Positions 8,446 to 20,136 of a stretch of 64,000 bases of DNA are shown in pieces. Source of the stretch: an uncultured Collinsella sp. GTDB lineage: Bacteria; Actinomycetota; Coriobacteriia; Coriobacteriales; Coriobacteriaceae. The stretch covers positions 97,177-161,176 of the forward strand of contig CABUIE010000004.1 in NCBI GenBank assembly GCA_902491565.1, written 5' to 3'. The number at the start of each line of letters is the position of its first letter. The first letter of the stretch is position 1. The position numbers and the translations under genes are program-made. The notes below the pieces were generated by a model, which did not search any database, was not told where the DNA came from, and worked only from the letters and a program-made list of their open reading frames with translations.

Positions 8446-8876
8446 GCCGCCGCGCTCATGCGACCCGTGGCGGCGACACGTCGACGCCGCGCTCGCTGAG
8501 CACATCTTCGGTCGCGGGCGAGCACGAGGTCGCGCCGGCGCATCCGCTGGGACTGCTGTGCGTGCAAAACGGCTACGTGGTGAGCGTCCCGCGCTGGATT
8601 CAGCCGAGTGAGGAAGGCGTTGAGATCGGCGCGCTGGCAACGGGGGAGGGCGGCATCACCGACGACGTCTCGGCCCGCCATGCCCATATCTGGTGCGACG
8701 AGTCTGGCGCATGGTTTGTCGAGGACCTGTCGTCCACTAACGGCACCGTGGTGGTAAACGGGGTCACGAGTGTGTGTATTCAAGTAGAGCCCGGCCGCTC
8801 CGCCCAGCTCAACCCCGGCGACGAGCTCAAACTCGGCGAATCCACCACCTACGCCATCCTGCTCGGCGCCCTCTAG
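8446..8876 (+). pseudogene. Diverged 3' copy of the FHA gene
   Basis: This frame repeats the C-terminal half of the protein at 1202-2140: TSTPRSL, APAHPLGLL, PRWIQPSE, VSARHAHIWCDE, VEDLSSTNGTVVVNG and the same final ELKLGESTTYAIL. The copy has many synonymous and several amino-acid changes and a two-residue gap, so it is not a fresh duplication. The N-terminal half is missing and the upstream DNA is unrelated. The FHA fold itself could still be made from an internal start, but no ribosome site supports that. The repeat after the stop is duplicated too. This marks the right edge of the inserted island. Confidence 0.75.
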
Positions 8877-9327
8877 CCGGCAGTTAGGGACGTTCCTTTC
8901 CTGCCGGTACTTGGGGACACTCCTTGGCGCGTCAGAGCCAGTCGTCCGGGGATGGAGGGACCATTCTGGCCTTTGGCGGTCACCCGAGGTAAACCTTTAC
9001 CGCCCGCCTATATTTGTCGAAATTACACTTAACGGCGGGGTACAATAAACCCGCATGCGGATTTCCGTTGCGGGCGCTTCCCATCGCCGGGGCGTGCCCG
9101 GGAGCATCCGGCATGCGGCCTTTGCGGCGCTCGGTCATGTGCAAGACGGGCGGTCGGGTCTGTGGGGCGCATCAGCTGCCCCTCGCCTCGGCATGTCTTC
9201 TCTCCACGCCACGTACCTGCTGCTGAGCCTGCCTGCCAGATGATTGGAAGCAACAGCGTAAATCCCATCACGCCAACATCCCGGCGATCGCCGGGGCCTG
9301 TATACCTATATGAGAGGAGAGGGGTAT
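8877..9327. other. Repeat copy 2 and pyruvate oxidoreductase upstream region
   Basis: Bases 8877-8988 copy the post-FHA repeat of 2141-2250. The remainder leads up to the pyruvate:ferredoxin oxidoreductase gene and should hold its promoter; I could not pick a convincing pair of hexamers. No gene is supported. Confidence 0.5.
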
Positions 9328-12867
<3,540 letters not shown>

Positions 12868-12884
12868 GTCTCCCACCGCAGGAC

Positions 12885-12995
12885 CTGAGGGCTAACCTTC
12901 GCGGACGTCCTCGGACATGAAAGAACCCCTGCTGCGCATTACGTGCGGCGGGGGTTCTTTCGTCCTGCGGAGTGTCCGCGAAGGTTAGCCCTCAG
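12885..12995 (+). terminator. Nested hairpin terminator
   Basis: An inner stem (about 12920-12961, AAGAACCCC.../...GGGGTTCTT followed by T) is enclosed by a second, perfect 22-base inverted repeat (12885-12906 and 12974-12995, CTGAGGGCTAACCTTC...). The inner stem is a good intrinsic terminator for the oxidoreductase gene. The outer arms are not needed for termination and resemble the long-armed repeats elsewhere in the window. Confidence 0.8.
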
Positions 12996-13522
12996 ATCCT
13001 GCTACGGCTACGTCCTCGGATTGTGTGGGCGGATGACGGATGTGGTTGGTCGGGTATTCCGTCTCCTTCGCCGTTTCGTGGTTTTGCCGCGAAACCTCGC
13101 GCCACTTTGGGGATGGATGGGGGACTTGGCTGTTGCCGCCTTTTCGGAGCCCTTCTTTATTCCTTATGCTGGATGAAAAGCCCCTTGTTTTTGCAGGGGT
13201 GCATACTCGACTTATAAGTGCATAGAATCTCGTATAGTGCGAGTAAGATATTGCGCTGTCTGTTTTGTGTTTAGCAAAGATATAGTTTGCATAATCTGGT
13301 CTAATCCCTGCTCTATTAAAATAAAGTTGCACGTAAATGGCGTAGATATGCTTGAGCTGGGGTTCTGTACGCTGAGCGGATAAAAACGACCGTTCACCGT
13401 TCCGCTATTTTCAAAATGAATAAAATGAGCGATAAAGAGAATATAAACCTTAATAAACTCGCGTATCGCACGGACGCGGGTTATTAATGGGTTGTAGGCC
13501 TTTTACAGAAAGGATTCCAGCA
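12996..13522. other. Long intergenic region before carbamate kinase
   Basis: There is no supported gene. A short stem GTTTCGTGG/CCGCGAAAC lies near 13072-13094. From about 13210 the DNA turns AT-rich for 250 bases, unlike the surroundings, which is where the carbamate kinase promoter and any operators should be. Confidence 0.5.
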
Positions 13523-14485
13523 ATGTCTAAGCCTCTTGGCAAGCCCGATCGTATTGTCGTCGCCCTTGGCGGCAACGCCCTCGGCAACAACCCCGTCGAG
13601 CAGATCGAGGCCGTGAGCAACACCGCCCACGCTCTCCTCGGTCTCATCGAGCAGGGCAACGAGATCATCATCACCCACGGCAACGGCCCGCAGGTCGGCA
13701 TGATCCAGAACGCCTTCGCCGCTGCCCACGATGCCATCGGTACCCCCGAGATGCCGCTGCCCGAGTGCGGCGCCATGTCCCAGGGCTACATTGGTTATCA
13801 CCTGCAGCAGGGCATCGGCCGCGAGATGCACAAGCGCTATAAGCGTTGGCACGCCGCCACCGTCGTCACCCAGATCGAGTGCGACCCCGACGATCCCGCG
13901 TTCAAGAACCCGACCAAGCCGATCGGCCCCTTCTACACCGAGGAGCAGGCCAAGGAGTTCATGGCCGAGGATCCCTCCAAGGTCTTCGTCGAGGATTCCG
14001 GCCGCGGCTGGCGTCGCGTCGTCGCTTCCCCCGATCCCAAGAAGATCGTTGAGGCTGACTCCATCCTCAACCTGCTCGACAACGAGTTCATCGTCATCGC
14101 CTGCGGTGGCGGCGGCATCCCCGTCGTCCGCGACTACGAGAACAAGGGCTGCTACAAGGGCGTTCCCGCCGTCATCGACAAGGACCTGGGCGGCGAGCTG
14201 CTGGCCGAGGACTGCGACGCCGACGTTCTGTTCCTGCTGACCGCCGTTGAGCATGTCGCCATCAACTTCGGCAAGCCCAACCAGGAGGAGCTCGAGGACC
14301 TCACCGCCGACGAGGCCGAGCGCCTGGCCGACGAGGGCCAGTTCGGCAAGGGTTCCATGGAGCCCAAGGTCCGCGCTGCCATCAAGTTCGCCCGTTCCCG
14401 CAAGGGCCGCACCTGCATCATCGGCGCTCTGGACAAGGCCGCCGAGACCATGGCCGGCCTCTCCGGTACCCGCATCCACGAGTAG
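13523..14485 (+). CDS. arcC: Carbamate kinase
   Basis: A cytoplasmic enzyme of 320 residues that makes ATP from carbamoyl phosphate, the last step of arginine, citrulline or agmatine fermentation. Visible family motifs are VVALGGNALG at the N-terminus (phosphate-binding loop), THGNGPQVG, the long ACGGGGIPV segment and AVIDKDLGGELLA, and the C-terminal GRTCIIGALD. Length and motif order are normal. The ATG at 13523 follows AGAAAGGA; an earlier ATG at 13487 lacks a site. No arginine deiminase or ornithine transcarbamylase gene is adjacent, so the gene is a single-gene unit here, ending at a strong terminator. Confidence 0.95.
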   Translation: MSKPLGKPDRIVVALGGNALGNNPVEQIEAVSNTAHALLGLIEQGNEIIITHGNGPQVGMIQNAFAAAHDAIGTPEMPLPECGAMSQGYIGYHLQQGIGREMHKRYKRWHAATVVTQIECDPDDPAFKNPTKPIGPFYTEEQAKEFMAEDPSKVFVEDSGRGWRRVVASPDPKKIVEADSILNLLDNEFIVIACGGGGIPVVRDYENKGCYKGVPAVIDKDLGGELLAEDCDADVLFLLTAVEHVAINFGKPNQEELEDLTADEAERLADEGQFGKGSMEPKVRAAIKFARSRKGRTCIIGALDKAAETMAGLSGTRIHE

Positions 14486-14550
14486 TCTCTACTCTGTTGC
14501 CTCTCTCGTGGGCGCCAGGCAAAGCGCCCACAAACTAGCCTCTCTTCCTG

Positions 14551-14584
14551 AGCCCCGCAGTCCGCTCCGGCTGCGGGGCTTTTG
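14551..14584 (+). terminator. Terminator of carbamate kinase
   Basis: AGCCCCGCAG and CTGCGGGGCT form a ten-base perfect stem with a ten-base loop, followed by TTTT. Confidence 0.85.
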
Positions 14585-14663
14585 CTATTCACCTAGTCAT
14601 TGGGGACAAACCCGGCACTTGGGGACGGTCCTTTCCTGCCGGCAGCTTGGGACAGTCCTTAAT

Positions 14664-14692
14664 AGTCATTGGGGACGTTCTTAAACGACTAG
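14664..14692. repeat. Left half of a palindromic repeat split by the IS
   Basis: The sequence AGTCATTGGGGACGTTC...AACGACTAG matches the left arm of the intact palindrome at 21682-21734. The matching right arm resumes at 15894-15920, across the insertion element. Confidence 0.75.
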
Positions 14693-15893
14693 CCAAACAA
14701 GAACGTCCATTACAGTCGAAATTGTCAGCCCGGGCCCGTCTCGGGCTACGATTGAGGCGCGCCCAGAACGGGCCGCCGACCGGGCGCCCGCGCACGGCCG
14801 AACGTCCCTGCCCCCGAGAGGGCCTGTTGGGTGCTGCCGGCGCGGGGCGCGCCGCCCCCGACGGCTGATAGGAAAGTGCCGGGCAGGTGCCGCGGCTGGT
14901 AATGTGAGTGCCGAGGGGGAGGCCATCCGGTCGAACGACTACCGGAAGGATACCACCGTGAAAGCGCCATCCACCAGGCCCGCGGCCGTGCTCGGCCTGG
15001 ACGTCGGCAAGTCATCGCACTGGGCCTGCCTGATCGACCGCGACGGGGAGGTGCTGGACAGCGCCCCCGTCCGCAACAGGGAGGCCGAGCTCGACGCGCT
15101 GTTCGCCTCCGCGCCCGCCGGCACGCTCGTCGTCGTCGACCAGTTCCGCAACATAGGGTCCCTCGCCGTGAGGCGGGCCCGCGCCGCGGGGCTCGGGGTC
15201 GCCTACCTGCCCGGCCTCGCCGCCAGCCGCGCCGCGGGCCTGTTCGCCGGCGAGGCCAAGACCGACGAGCGCGACGCCGCGGTGATCGCGCGGACCGCCC
15301 TGGGCGTGCCGGACTCCCTGTCGGGGGTCCCGGGCCGCGGCGAGGCCCTCGAGGCCGCTCGCGCCCTCTCGTCGCAGCGCGACCACGTCGTCGCCTGCGC
15401 GACCAGGGACAAGAACCGCCTGCGCGCGGTGCTGCTCGAGTCCTGCCCGGCCCTCGAGGCCGCGGTCGACCTGTCGGACCGGCGGTGGCTGGAGCTGCTC
15501 ACCGTGCCCGGCATCGGCCCGAGGACCGCGGCGCAGCTCGCGGTGTCGGTCGACATCGGGAGGTTCCCGGACCACGACCACCTGGCCTCGTACTGCGGCA
15601 TAGCCCCGAGGGTGAGGAGCTCCGGCACGTCGGTGAGGTCGGTCAGGGCGTCCAGGCGCGGCGACGCGAGGCTCAAGTCCCTGCTGATCTTCTCGTGCAA
15701 CAGCCTGGTGAGGTCCTCGGGGCGCTACGGCGAGTACTACCGGGCCTGCAGGGCGCGGGGCATGGGGCACGGGCGGGCGCTCAAGGCCGTCGCGAGGAAG
15801 CGGCTCAGGGCGATATACGCCGTGATGCGCGACCGGGTGCCCTACCGGGAGTAGCCCCGACGGTTGACAAAACTATAGGAACACCCAACGACT
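14693..15893 (+). mobile_element. IS110-family insertion element
   Basis: About 1.2 kb separates the two halves of a palindromic repeat. It holds one transposase gene and a GC-rich, hairpin-rich leader of about 260 bases (14693-14957), the place where IS110 elements encode their bridge RNA. The octamer AACGACTA occurs at both junctions, as expected for a short shared core rather than a classical target duplication. There are no terminal inverted repeats, which is also typical. Exact ends are uncertain by several bases. Confidence 0.7.
14958..15854 (+). CDS. IS110-family transposase, internally short
   Basis: The protein begins VLGLDVGKSSHWACL, the first catalytic Asp of the RuvC-like DEDD domain, and has KTDERDAAVIAR (third and fourth acidic residues). 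The C-terminal Tnp20 domain shows LLTVPGIGPRTAAQL and YCGIAPRVRSSG, with a Ser-rich strand around the proposed catalytic Ser. At about 298 residues it is shorter than the usual 340-420; the coiled linker between the two domains is missing or reduced (the sequence passes from LESCPALEAAVDL straight to the Tnp20 domain). It may therefore be an internally deleted copy. The GTG at 14958 follows GGAAGGA. The very high GC and codon use differ from neighbours. Confidence 0.85.
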   Translation: MKAPSTRPAAVLGLDVGKSSHWACLIDRDGEVLDSAPVRNREAELDALFASAPAGTLVVVDQFRNIGSLAVRRARAAGLGVAYLPGLAASRAAGLFAGEAKTDERDAAVIARTALGVPDSLSGVPGRGEALEAARALSSQRDHVVACATRDKNRLRAVLLESCPALEAAVDLSDRRWLELLTVPGIGPRTAAQLAVSVDIGRFPDHDHLASYCGIAPRVRSSGTSVRSVRASRRGDARLKSLLIFSCNSLVRSSGRYGEYYRACRARGMGHGRALKAVARKRLRAIYAVMRDRVPYRE

Positions 15894-15920
15894 ACTCATT
15901 TAAGTCTGTCCCCAATGACT
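15894..15920. repeat. Right half of the split palindromic repeat
   Basis: ACTCATTTAAGTCTGTCCCC followed by AATGACT is the right arm of the palindrome seen whole at 21682-21734; the left arm is at 14664-14692. Confidence 0.75.
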
Positions 15921-16094
15921 GCCCAATGGCTGGGAAGGCGCATCCCACACCGACGCATTGCCTTCGGGCCCTCTCCCCAGGCTCTCCATAGCTCAGCTGG
16001 ACTCCCCGCAACTTGTTCCGAGTTGGCGGAACGAGCGCGACGTGGAGTGTCATTCTTTACCGCGTTAGACTAGACGCAGGGAAAGGAGGAGGAC

Positions 16095-17990
16095 ATGGAT
16101 GCTCGCGTCAAGCAGCTTGTAAATATGATCGAGGACGCTCAGCCTGTCGCTGTCGCGGTACTTGCCAAGCGTCTCGAGGTAAGCGAGCGCGCCGTGAGAA
16201 ACTATATCCATCGCGCAAACGACAACCTTGCAGGGGTTGCACGCATCGTTGGCAGCAAGGGGCAGTATCGTATCGATGTTGCACGTGCAGATGAGCTTGC
16301 TCGCTTGCTAGACGGTGCGGCTCTGGCCCATCCGGGCATTCCTGATACGCGCGACGGCCGTGTGTCCTTCCTTCTTAACGACCTCCTCATGCGGTCCCAG
16401 TGGGTGACGATTGAGGAGTATGCGGATTTACTCTACGTTTCGGCGCGAACTCTGTCCAATGACATGCGTCTGGTAGAGCAGAAACTCGCCCAATTTGACT
16501 TAACGCTCGAAAAGCGCCCACGCTACGGAATCCGCGTTGCGGGCGGGGAGTCGCAGCGGCGCCTGTGCCTGGCCTCGCTGGTGAGGCCCGTGTTGCCCGA
16601 CACCGACGATGCAAAGCTCGCCGAGCGCCTGCGGGCCATCGCCGCATGTGTGGACGATGCTCTGACGGCCTCGCCCGTCACGGTGAGCTCGCCGGCATCC
16701 CGCAATCTCATCATGCATCTTTACATTGCTCTTGGCCGCATCGAGCAGGGCTGCTATGTCCCAGCTGCAGAATCGGACGTTCAAAAACTGGAGGGAACGC
16801 GCGAATACGCCGCGGCTTTCCAGATTGCCGCAAACATCAAGGATGCCCTGGGCGTGAGCATGCCCCGAGAAGAGGTTGCCTTTATCGCAATCCATTTGCT
16901 CGGCAGGGGCACGGGCGTGCCCGAGAAGGGCTCTGCCGTTATCTCGGACGAGATGTGGGAGATTGCTTCCGAGATGGTACGTGCGGTCAACGATGAGTTT
17001 AGGTTTGACTTTAGCGGCGATCTTGAACTTCGCATGAACCTTGCTCGGCATATCGGCCCTCTGGGCTATCGCCTTGAATATCACATGCATATGGATAACC
17101 CCATGCTGTCCGATATCAAGACGAGGTTTCCGTTGGCCTATTCGATGGCAGCTGGCACCTCGCAGGTACTCGAGCGTCATTTTGGCAGCCAGCCCTCTGA
17201 TGAAGAGCTCGGCTACATCGCCATGGCATTTGCCCTGGCCCTCGAGCAGCAAGCCGACCAGCCGCGTCGCAAACGCATCCTGATCGTGTGCGCCTCGGGA
17301 GCGGGAAGCGCCCGTATGCTCGAGCACCAGTACCGCAAGCAGTTTGGCATGTATATCGATTCGATTGAGACATGCGATGTCGCCCGCGTGGGAACGTTCG
17401 ATTTTTCGCATATCGACTACGTGTTCACAACGGTGCCGCTCAACGTCAAGTTGCCCGTGCCCGTCCGCGAGGCCGATTTCTTCTTGGAGACGAGCGATGT
17501 CAACGCTATCCGCAAGGTGCTGAGCGACGACACTGCGCAATCGGACTCCGTAAGCTCTTTCTTTAGCCGTGCCCTGTTCTTCAACCGCGTTGAGGCGTCG
17601 TCGAAGCAGGCCGTTCTCCGATATCTCTCCGAGCGCGCCGTCGAGAGCGGCCGTGTCGATGCCCAGTTTGCCCAAGAGGTCGCCGAGCGCGAGAGCGCGA
17701 GCGCCACCTCGTTTGGCAATGGGGTAGCCATGCCCCATGGGATGCATCCCTTGAGCGCCGAGGCCTTTGTTACCGTGGGCCTGCTCGAACATCCCATTCT
17801 TTGGGACGAATACGGCCATGAGGTCGATATCGTCTTTATGGTGTCGTTTGCCCGGTCGGGCGGCGATGAGGCGCGGATCTTGAGCTCACTGCTCGCCGAG
17901 ATCTTTATGGACCGCCAGGGGGTCGAGCGCCTACGCGAGCGCCGGTCCTGGCATGAGCTGATGGCGCTTGTGCAAGCGCATACGGCTTAA
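16095..17990 (+). CDS. PRD-containing PTS regulator (BglG/MtlR/LicR type)
   Basis: A 631-residue regulator. An N-terminal helix-turn-helix (VAVLAKRLEVSERAVRNYIH) and a second one (about residues 100-150, YADLLYVSARTLSNDM) bind DNA. Two PTS regulation domains follow (about 180-400), with His in FIAIHLLGRG and LEYHMHMDNP. Next come an EIIB-like domain with the Cys loop RILIVCASGAGSARM (near 395-410) and an EIIA-like domain with GNGVAMPHG (near 540-550), the phosphorylated-His motif. Such proteins activate sugar operons when phosphorylated appropriately by HPr and the EII proteins. It lies directly upstream of a cellobiose-type PTS operon on the same strand, its likely target. The start has GGAGGAGG. 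Confidence 0.9.
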   Translation: MDARVKQLVNMIEDAQPVAVAVLAKRLEVSERAVRNYIHRANDNLAGVARIVGSKGQYRIDVARADELARLLDGAALAHPGIPDTRDGRVSFLLNDLLMRSQWVTIEEYADLLYVSARTLSNDMRLVEQKLAQFDLTLEKRPRYGIRVAGGESQRRLCLASLVRPVLPDTDDAKLAERLRAIAACVDDALTASPVTVSSPASRNLIMHLYIALGRIEQGCYVPAAESDVQKLEGTREYAAAFQIAANIKDALGVSMPREEVAFIAIHLLGRGTGVPEKGSAVISDEMWEIASEMVRAVNDEFRFDFSGDLELRMNLARHIGPLGYRLEYHMHMDNPMLSDIKTRFPLAYSMAAGTSQVLERHFGSQPSDEELGYIAMAFALALEQQADQPRRKRILIVCASGAGSARMLEHQYRKQFGMYIDSIETCDVARVGTFDFSHIDYVFTTVPLNVKLPVPVREADFFLETSDVNAIRKVLSDDTAQSDSVSSFFSRALFFNRVEASSKQAVLRYLSERAVESGRVDAQFAQEVAERESASATSFGNGVAMPHGMHPLSAEAFVTVGLLEHPILWDEYGHEVDIVFMVSFARSGGDEARILSSLLAEIFMDRQGVERLRERRSWHELMALVQAHTA

Positions 17991-18109
17991 GACTTCTTTT
18001 GTCGATGACCCTGTCAGTCTACCTGCAATAAACCTCGAGGACTGCGGGCGGGAGATAGGCGTTTCGAATATTCAAGTACAAACCAAACATCACGGGAGAG
18101 GAGACCGTT

Positions 18110-18436
18110 ATGGACGATCAGGGAACCGAGATGGTTTCGTTTCAGCTGGTCGCTGCAGCGGGAGAGGCACGCAGCCTTGCCTTCGAAGCCCTTGAAAAGG
18201 CAAAGGCGGGGGATTTTGACGCCGCCGCCAAACTCATGAAGCAGTCAAAGGATGCGGGAATCAAGGCTCACCACATCCAAACGCAGCTGCTTTCGACTGA
18301 GGCAGCGGGCGAGCATCTGTCGGTGGATGTGTTGCTGGTCCATGCTCAGGACCACCTCATGTGCTCCATGCTTGCTCAGGAGCTCGTGCAGGAGCTGATC
18401 TGCCTGTATGAGCGCACTGCAACCAAGAACGCCTAG
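18110..18436 (+). CDS. PTS lactose/cellobiose-family EIIA
   Basis: A 108-residue, all-helical EIIA of the Lac family, which accepts phosphate from HPr on a His and passes it to EIIB. The family hallmark VHAQDHLM contains the phosphorylated His; AAGEARSLAFEALEKAKAGDF is the typical first helix pair. The ribosome site GGGAGAGGAG is strong. It opens an operon EIIA-EIIB-EIIC-glucosidase, downstream of the PRD regulator. The 120-base gap upstream should contain the regulated promoter. Confidence 0.93.
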   Translation: MDDQGTEMVSFQLVAAAGEARSLAFEALEKAKAGDFDAAAKLMKQSKDAGIKAHHIQTQLLSTEAAGEHLSVDVLLVHAQDHLMCSMLAQELVQELICLYERTATKNA

Positions 18437-18482
18437 CGGCGTGCGGTGACTATCCAACCAATCAATGCGAAGGGAATCCCTT

Positions 18483-18776
18483 ATGAAGATCCTTCTTGTT
18501 TGCGCAGCTGGTCTGTCTACAAGCATTCTGATGAAGAAACTCGAGAAATATGCGGAGCAAAACGGCATCGAGCTCGATATCGATGCGGTGGGTATCGGCG
18601 AGTATCAGGAGACGTGCGCCAATTATGACGTGCTGCTCTTGGGGCCGCAGGTGTCCTACCAGCTCAACACCGTCAAGCAGGGGAGCGGTAAGCCGACCGC
18701 GGTCATCCCCGCACAGGACTACGGCATGGGCAACGCCGCCAACGTGCTGGCACTCGCCCAGTCGCTGTTGGGTTAG
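18483..18776 (+). CDS. PTS lactose/cellobiose-family EIIB
   Basis: A 97-residue EIIB domain. The phosphocysteine loop ILLVCAAGLSTSILMKK is at the N-terminus, as in the cellobiose subfamily, followed by the usual alternating alpha/beta pattern ending in a short helix. It takes phosphate from the EIIA encoded 46 bases upstream and gives it to the incoming sugar through EIIC. The ATG at 18483 follows GAAGGGAA; an earlier in-frame ATG at 18465 has no site. Confidence 0.93.
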   Translation: MKILLVCAAGLSTSILMKKLEKYAEQNGIELDIDAVGIGEYQETCANYDVLLLGPQVSYQLNTVKQGSGKPTAVIPAQDYGMGNAANVLALAQSLLG

Positions 18777-18785
18777 GAGGCAACC

Positions 18786-20135
18786 ATGGAGAAGTTCATG
18801 ACCCTGCTTCAGGAAAAACTGACCCCTATCGCCAATTTCTGCGGCACCGAGCGCCACTTTGCCTCCATGCAAAAGGGCTTTATGAGCGCGATCAGCTTCA
18901 TCTTGGTATCTGCCGTCTTTATGATCCTCGCCAACCCGCCGGTCACGGCCGACCTGGTGGCACAGGGCGGGTTCTGGTCCGTCTTTGGCCCTTGGCTCGA
19001 TTTTGCCACGGCCAATAAGCTCACGCTGCTCATTCCCTTCAACATGACGATGGGCATACTGTCGGTGATCGTGACGTTCGCAATCGCCTATAACCTGGCG
19101 GGCACCTACAAGATGCCCAAGCTTAACGCCGGCATGACCTCGCTGGTGATGTTCCTGATCGCCGCGGCGCCGTCGTCCTACTACCAGCTTGCTGACGAGT
19201 CCGTGCTCCAGGCGGTCCCCTGCACCTATCTGGGTGCGCAGGGCCTGTTTACCGCCATCATCGTTGCCTTGGTCTCCGTCGAGGTCACGCGCTTCTGCCA
19301 GACCAAGGGCATCACCATCAAGATGCCCGATGGCGTGCCGCCGTTTTTGTCCGAAACCTTTGGCGCCATCGTACCTATGCTCGCCAACATCCTCATCTTC
19401 TTTGGCGGCAACCTGCTGATCCAGATGATCGATCCCGCGCTGTCCATCCCCTCGGTTATCGAGAAGCTGCTCGCTGCCCCGCTTTCCGTCGCAGTTGACT
19501 CTGTGCCCGGCGCACTGCTTATCTGCTTCATGACGCTGCTGTTTTGGTGCTTTGGCGTCCACGGCAACATGATCGTAATGCCCATCACCGCCCCGGTCAC
19601 GCTTGCCGCCTTTGCCGCCAACGCCTCGCTCTATGCTGCCGGGCAGCCGCTTGAGTTCCACCCGGCGCTCATGTCGTTGGCCATCAACCTCATCGGCGGC
19701 ACGGGTAATACGTTCTCTTTTGTGGCGCTCTGCGCGTTTAGGGCAAAGTCGCAGCAGCTCAAGGCATTTGGCAGGGCATCGATCGTGCCGAGCTTCTTCC
19801 GTATCTCCGAGCCCGCGATCTTCGGCGCGCCCATCATCTTCAACCCGATCCTCATGATTCCGTTTGTGCTAGGCGGCATGATCTCGGCCCTGCTGTATTG
19901 GGGTGCGGTCTCACTGGGTCTTGTCTCTAACTTCTACATCTTGGTGAGCGGCACGTTCCCCATCTTCGTTCAGGGCTTTGTCCAGTGCCTCGACCCGCGC
20001 ATCTGGGTGTTTACGATCGTTTTGATCGTGGTCATGGCTGTGGTCTGGTACCCGTTCTTTAAGGTGTACGATAACCAGCTCCTGGCTCAGGAGCAGGAGA
20101 ACGCCGCGGCAGCTTCTGCCGAGGATGCTGAGTAG
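18786..20135 (+). CDS. PTS lactose/cellobiose-family EIIC permease
   Basis: A 449-residue membrane protein with about ten hydrophobic segments, the sugar channel of the Lac/Cel family. It starts MEKFMTLLQEKLTPIANFCG and holds the family signatures FWCFGVHGNMIV, NLIGGTGNTFSFV and RISEPAIFGAPIIFNP (the substrate-site Glu). The ribosome site TTAGGAGG lies nine bases after the EIIB stop region, so the two are co-translated. It transports and phosphorylates a beta-glucoside such as cellobiose, which the next gene would split. Confidence 0.94.
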   Translation: MEKFMTLLQEKLTPIANFCGTERHFASMQKGFMSAISFILVSAVFMILANPPVTADLVAQGGFWSVFGPWLDFATANKLTLLIPFNMTMGILSVIVTFAIAYNLAGTYKMPKLNAGMTSLVMFLIAAAPSSYYQLADESVLQAVPCTYLGAQGLFTAIIVALVSVEVTRFCQTKGITIKMPDGVPPFLSETFGAIVPMLANILIFFGGNLLIQMIDPALSIPSVIEKLLAAPLSVAVDSVPGALLICFMTLLFWCFGVHGNMIVMPITAPVTLAAFAANASLYAAGQPLEFHPALMSLAINLIGGTGNTFSFVALCAFRAKSQQLKAFGRASIVPSFFRISEPAIFGAPIIFNPILMIPFVLGGMISALLYWGAVSLGLVSNFYILVSGTFPIFVQGFVQCLDPRIWVFTIVLIVVMAVVWYPFFKVYDNQLLAQEQENAAAASAEDAE

Positions 20136-20136
20136 C

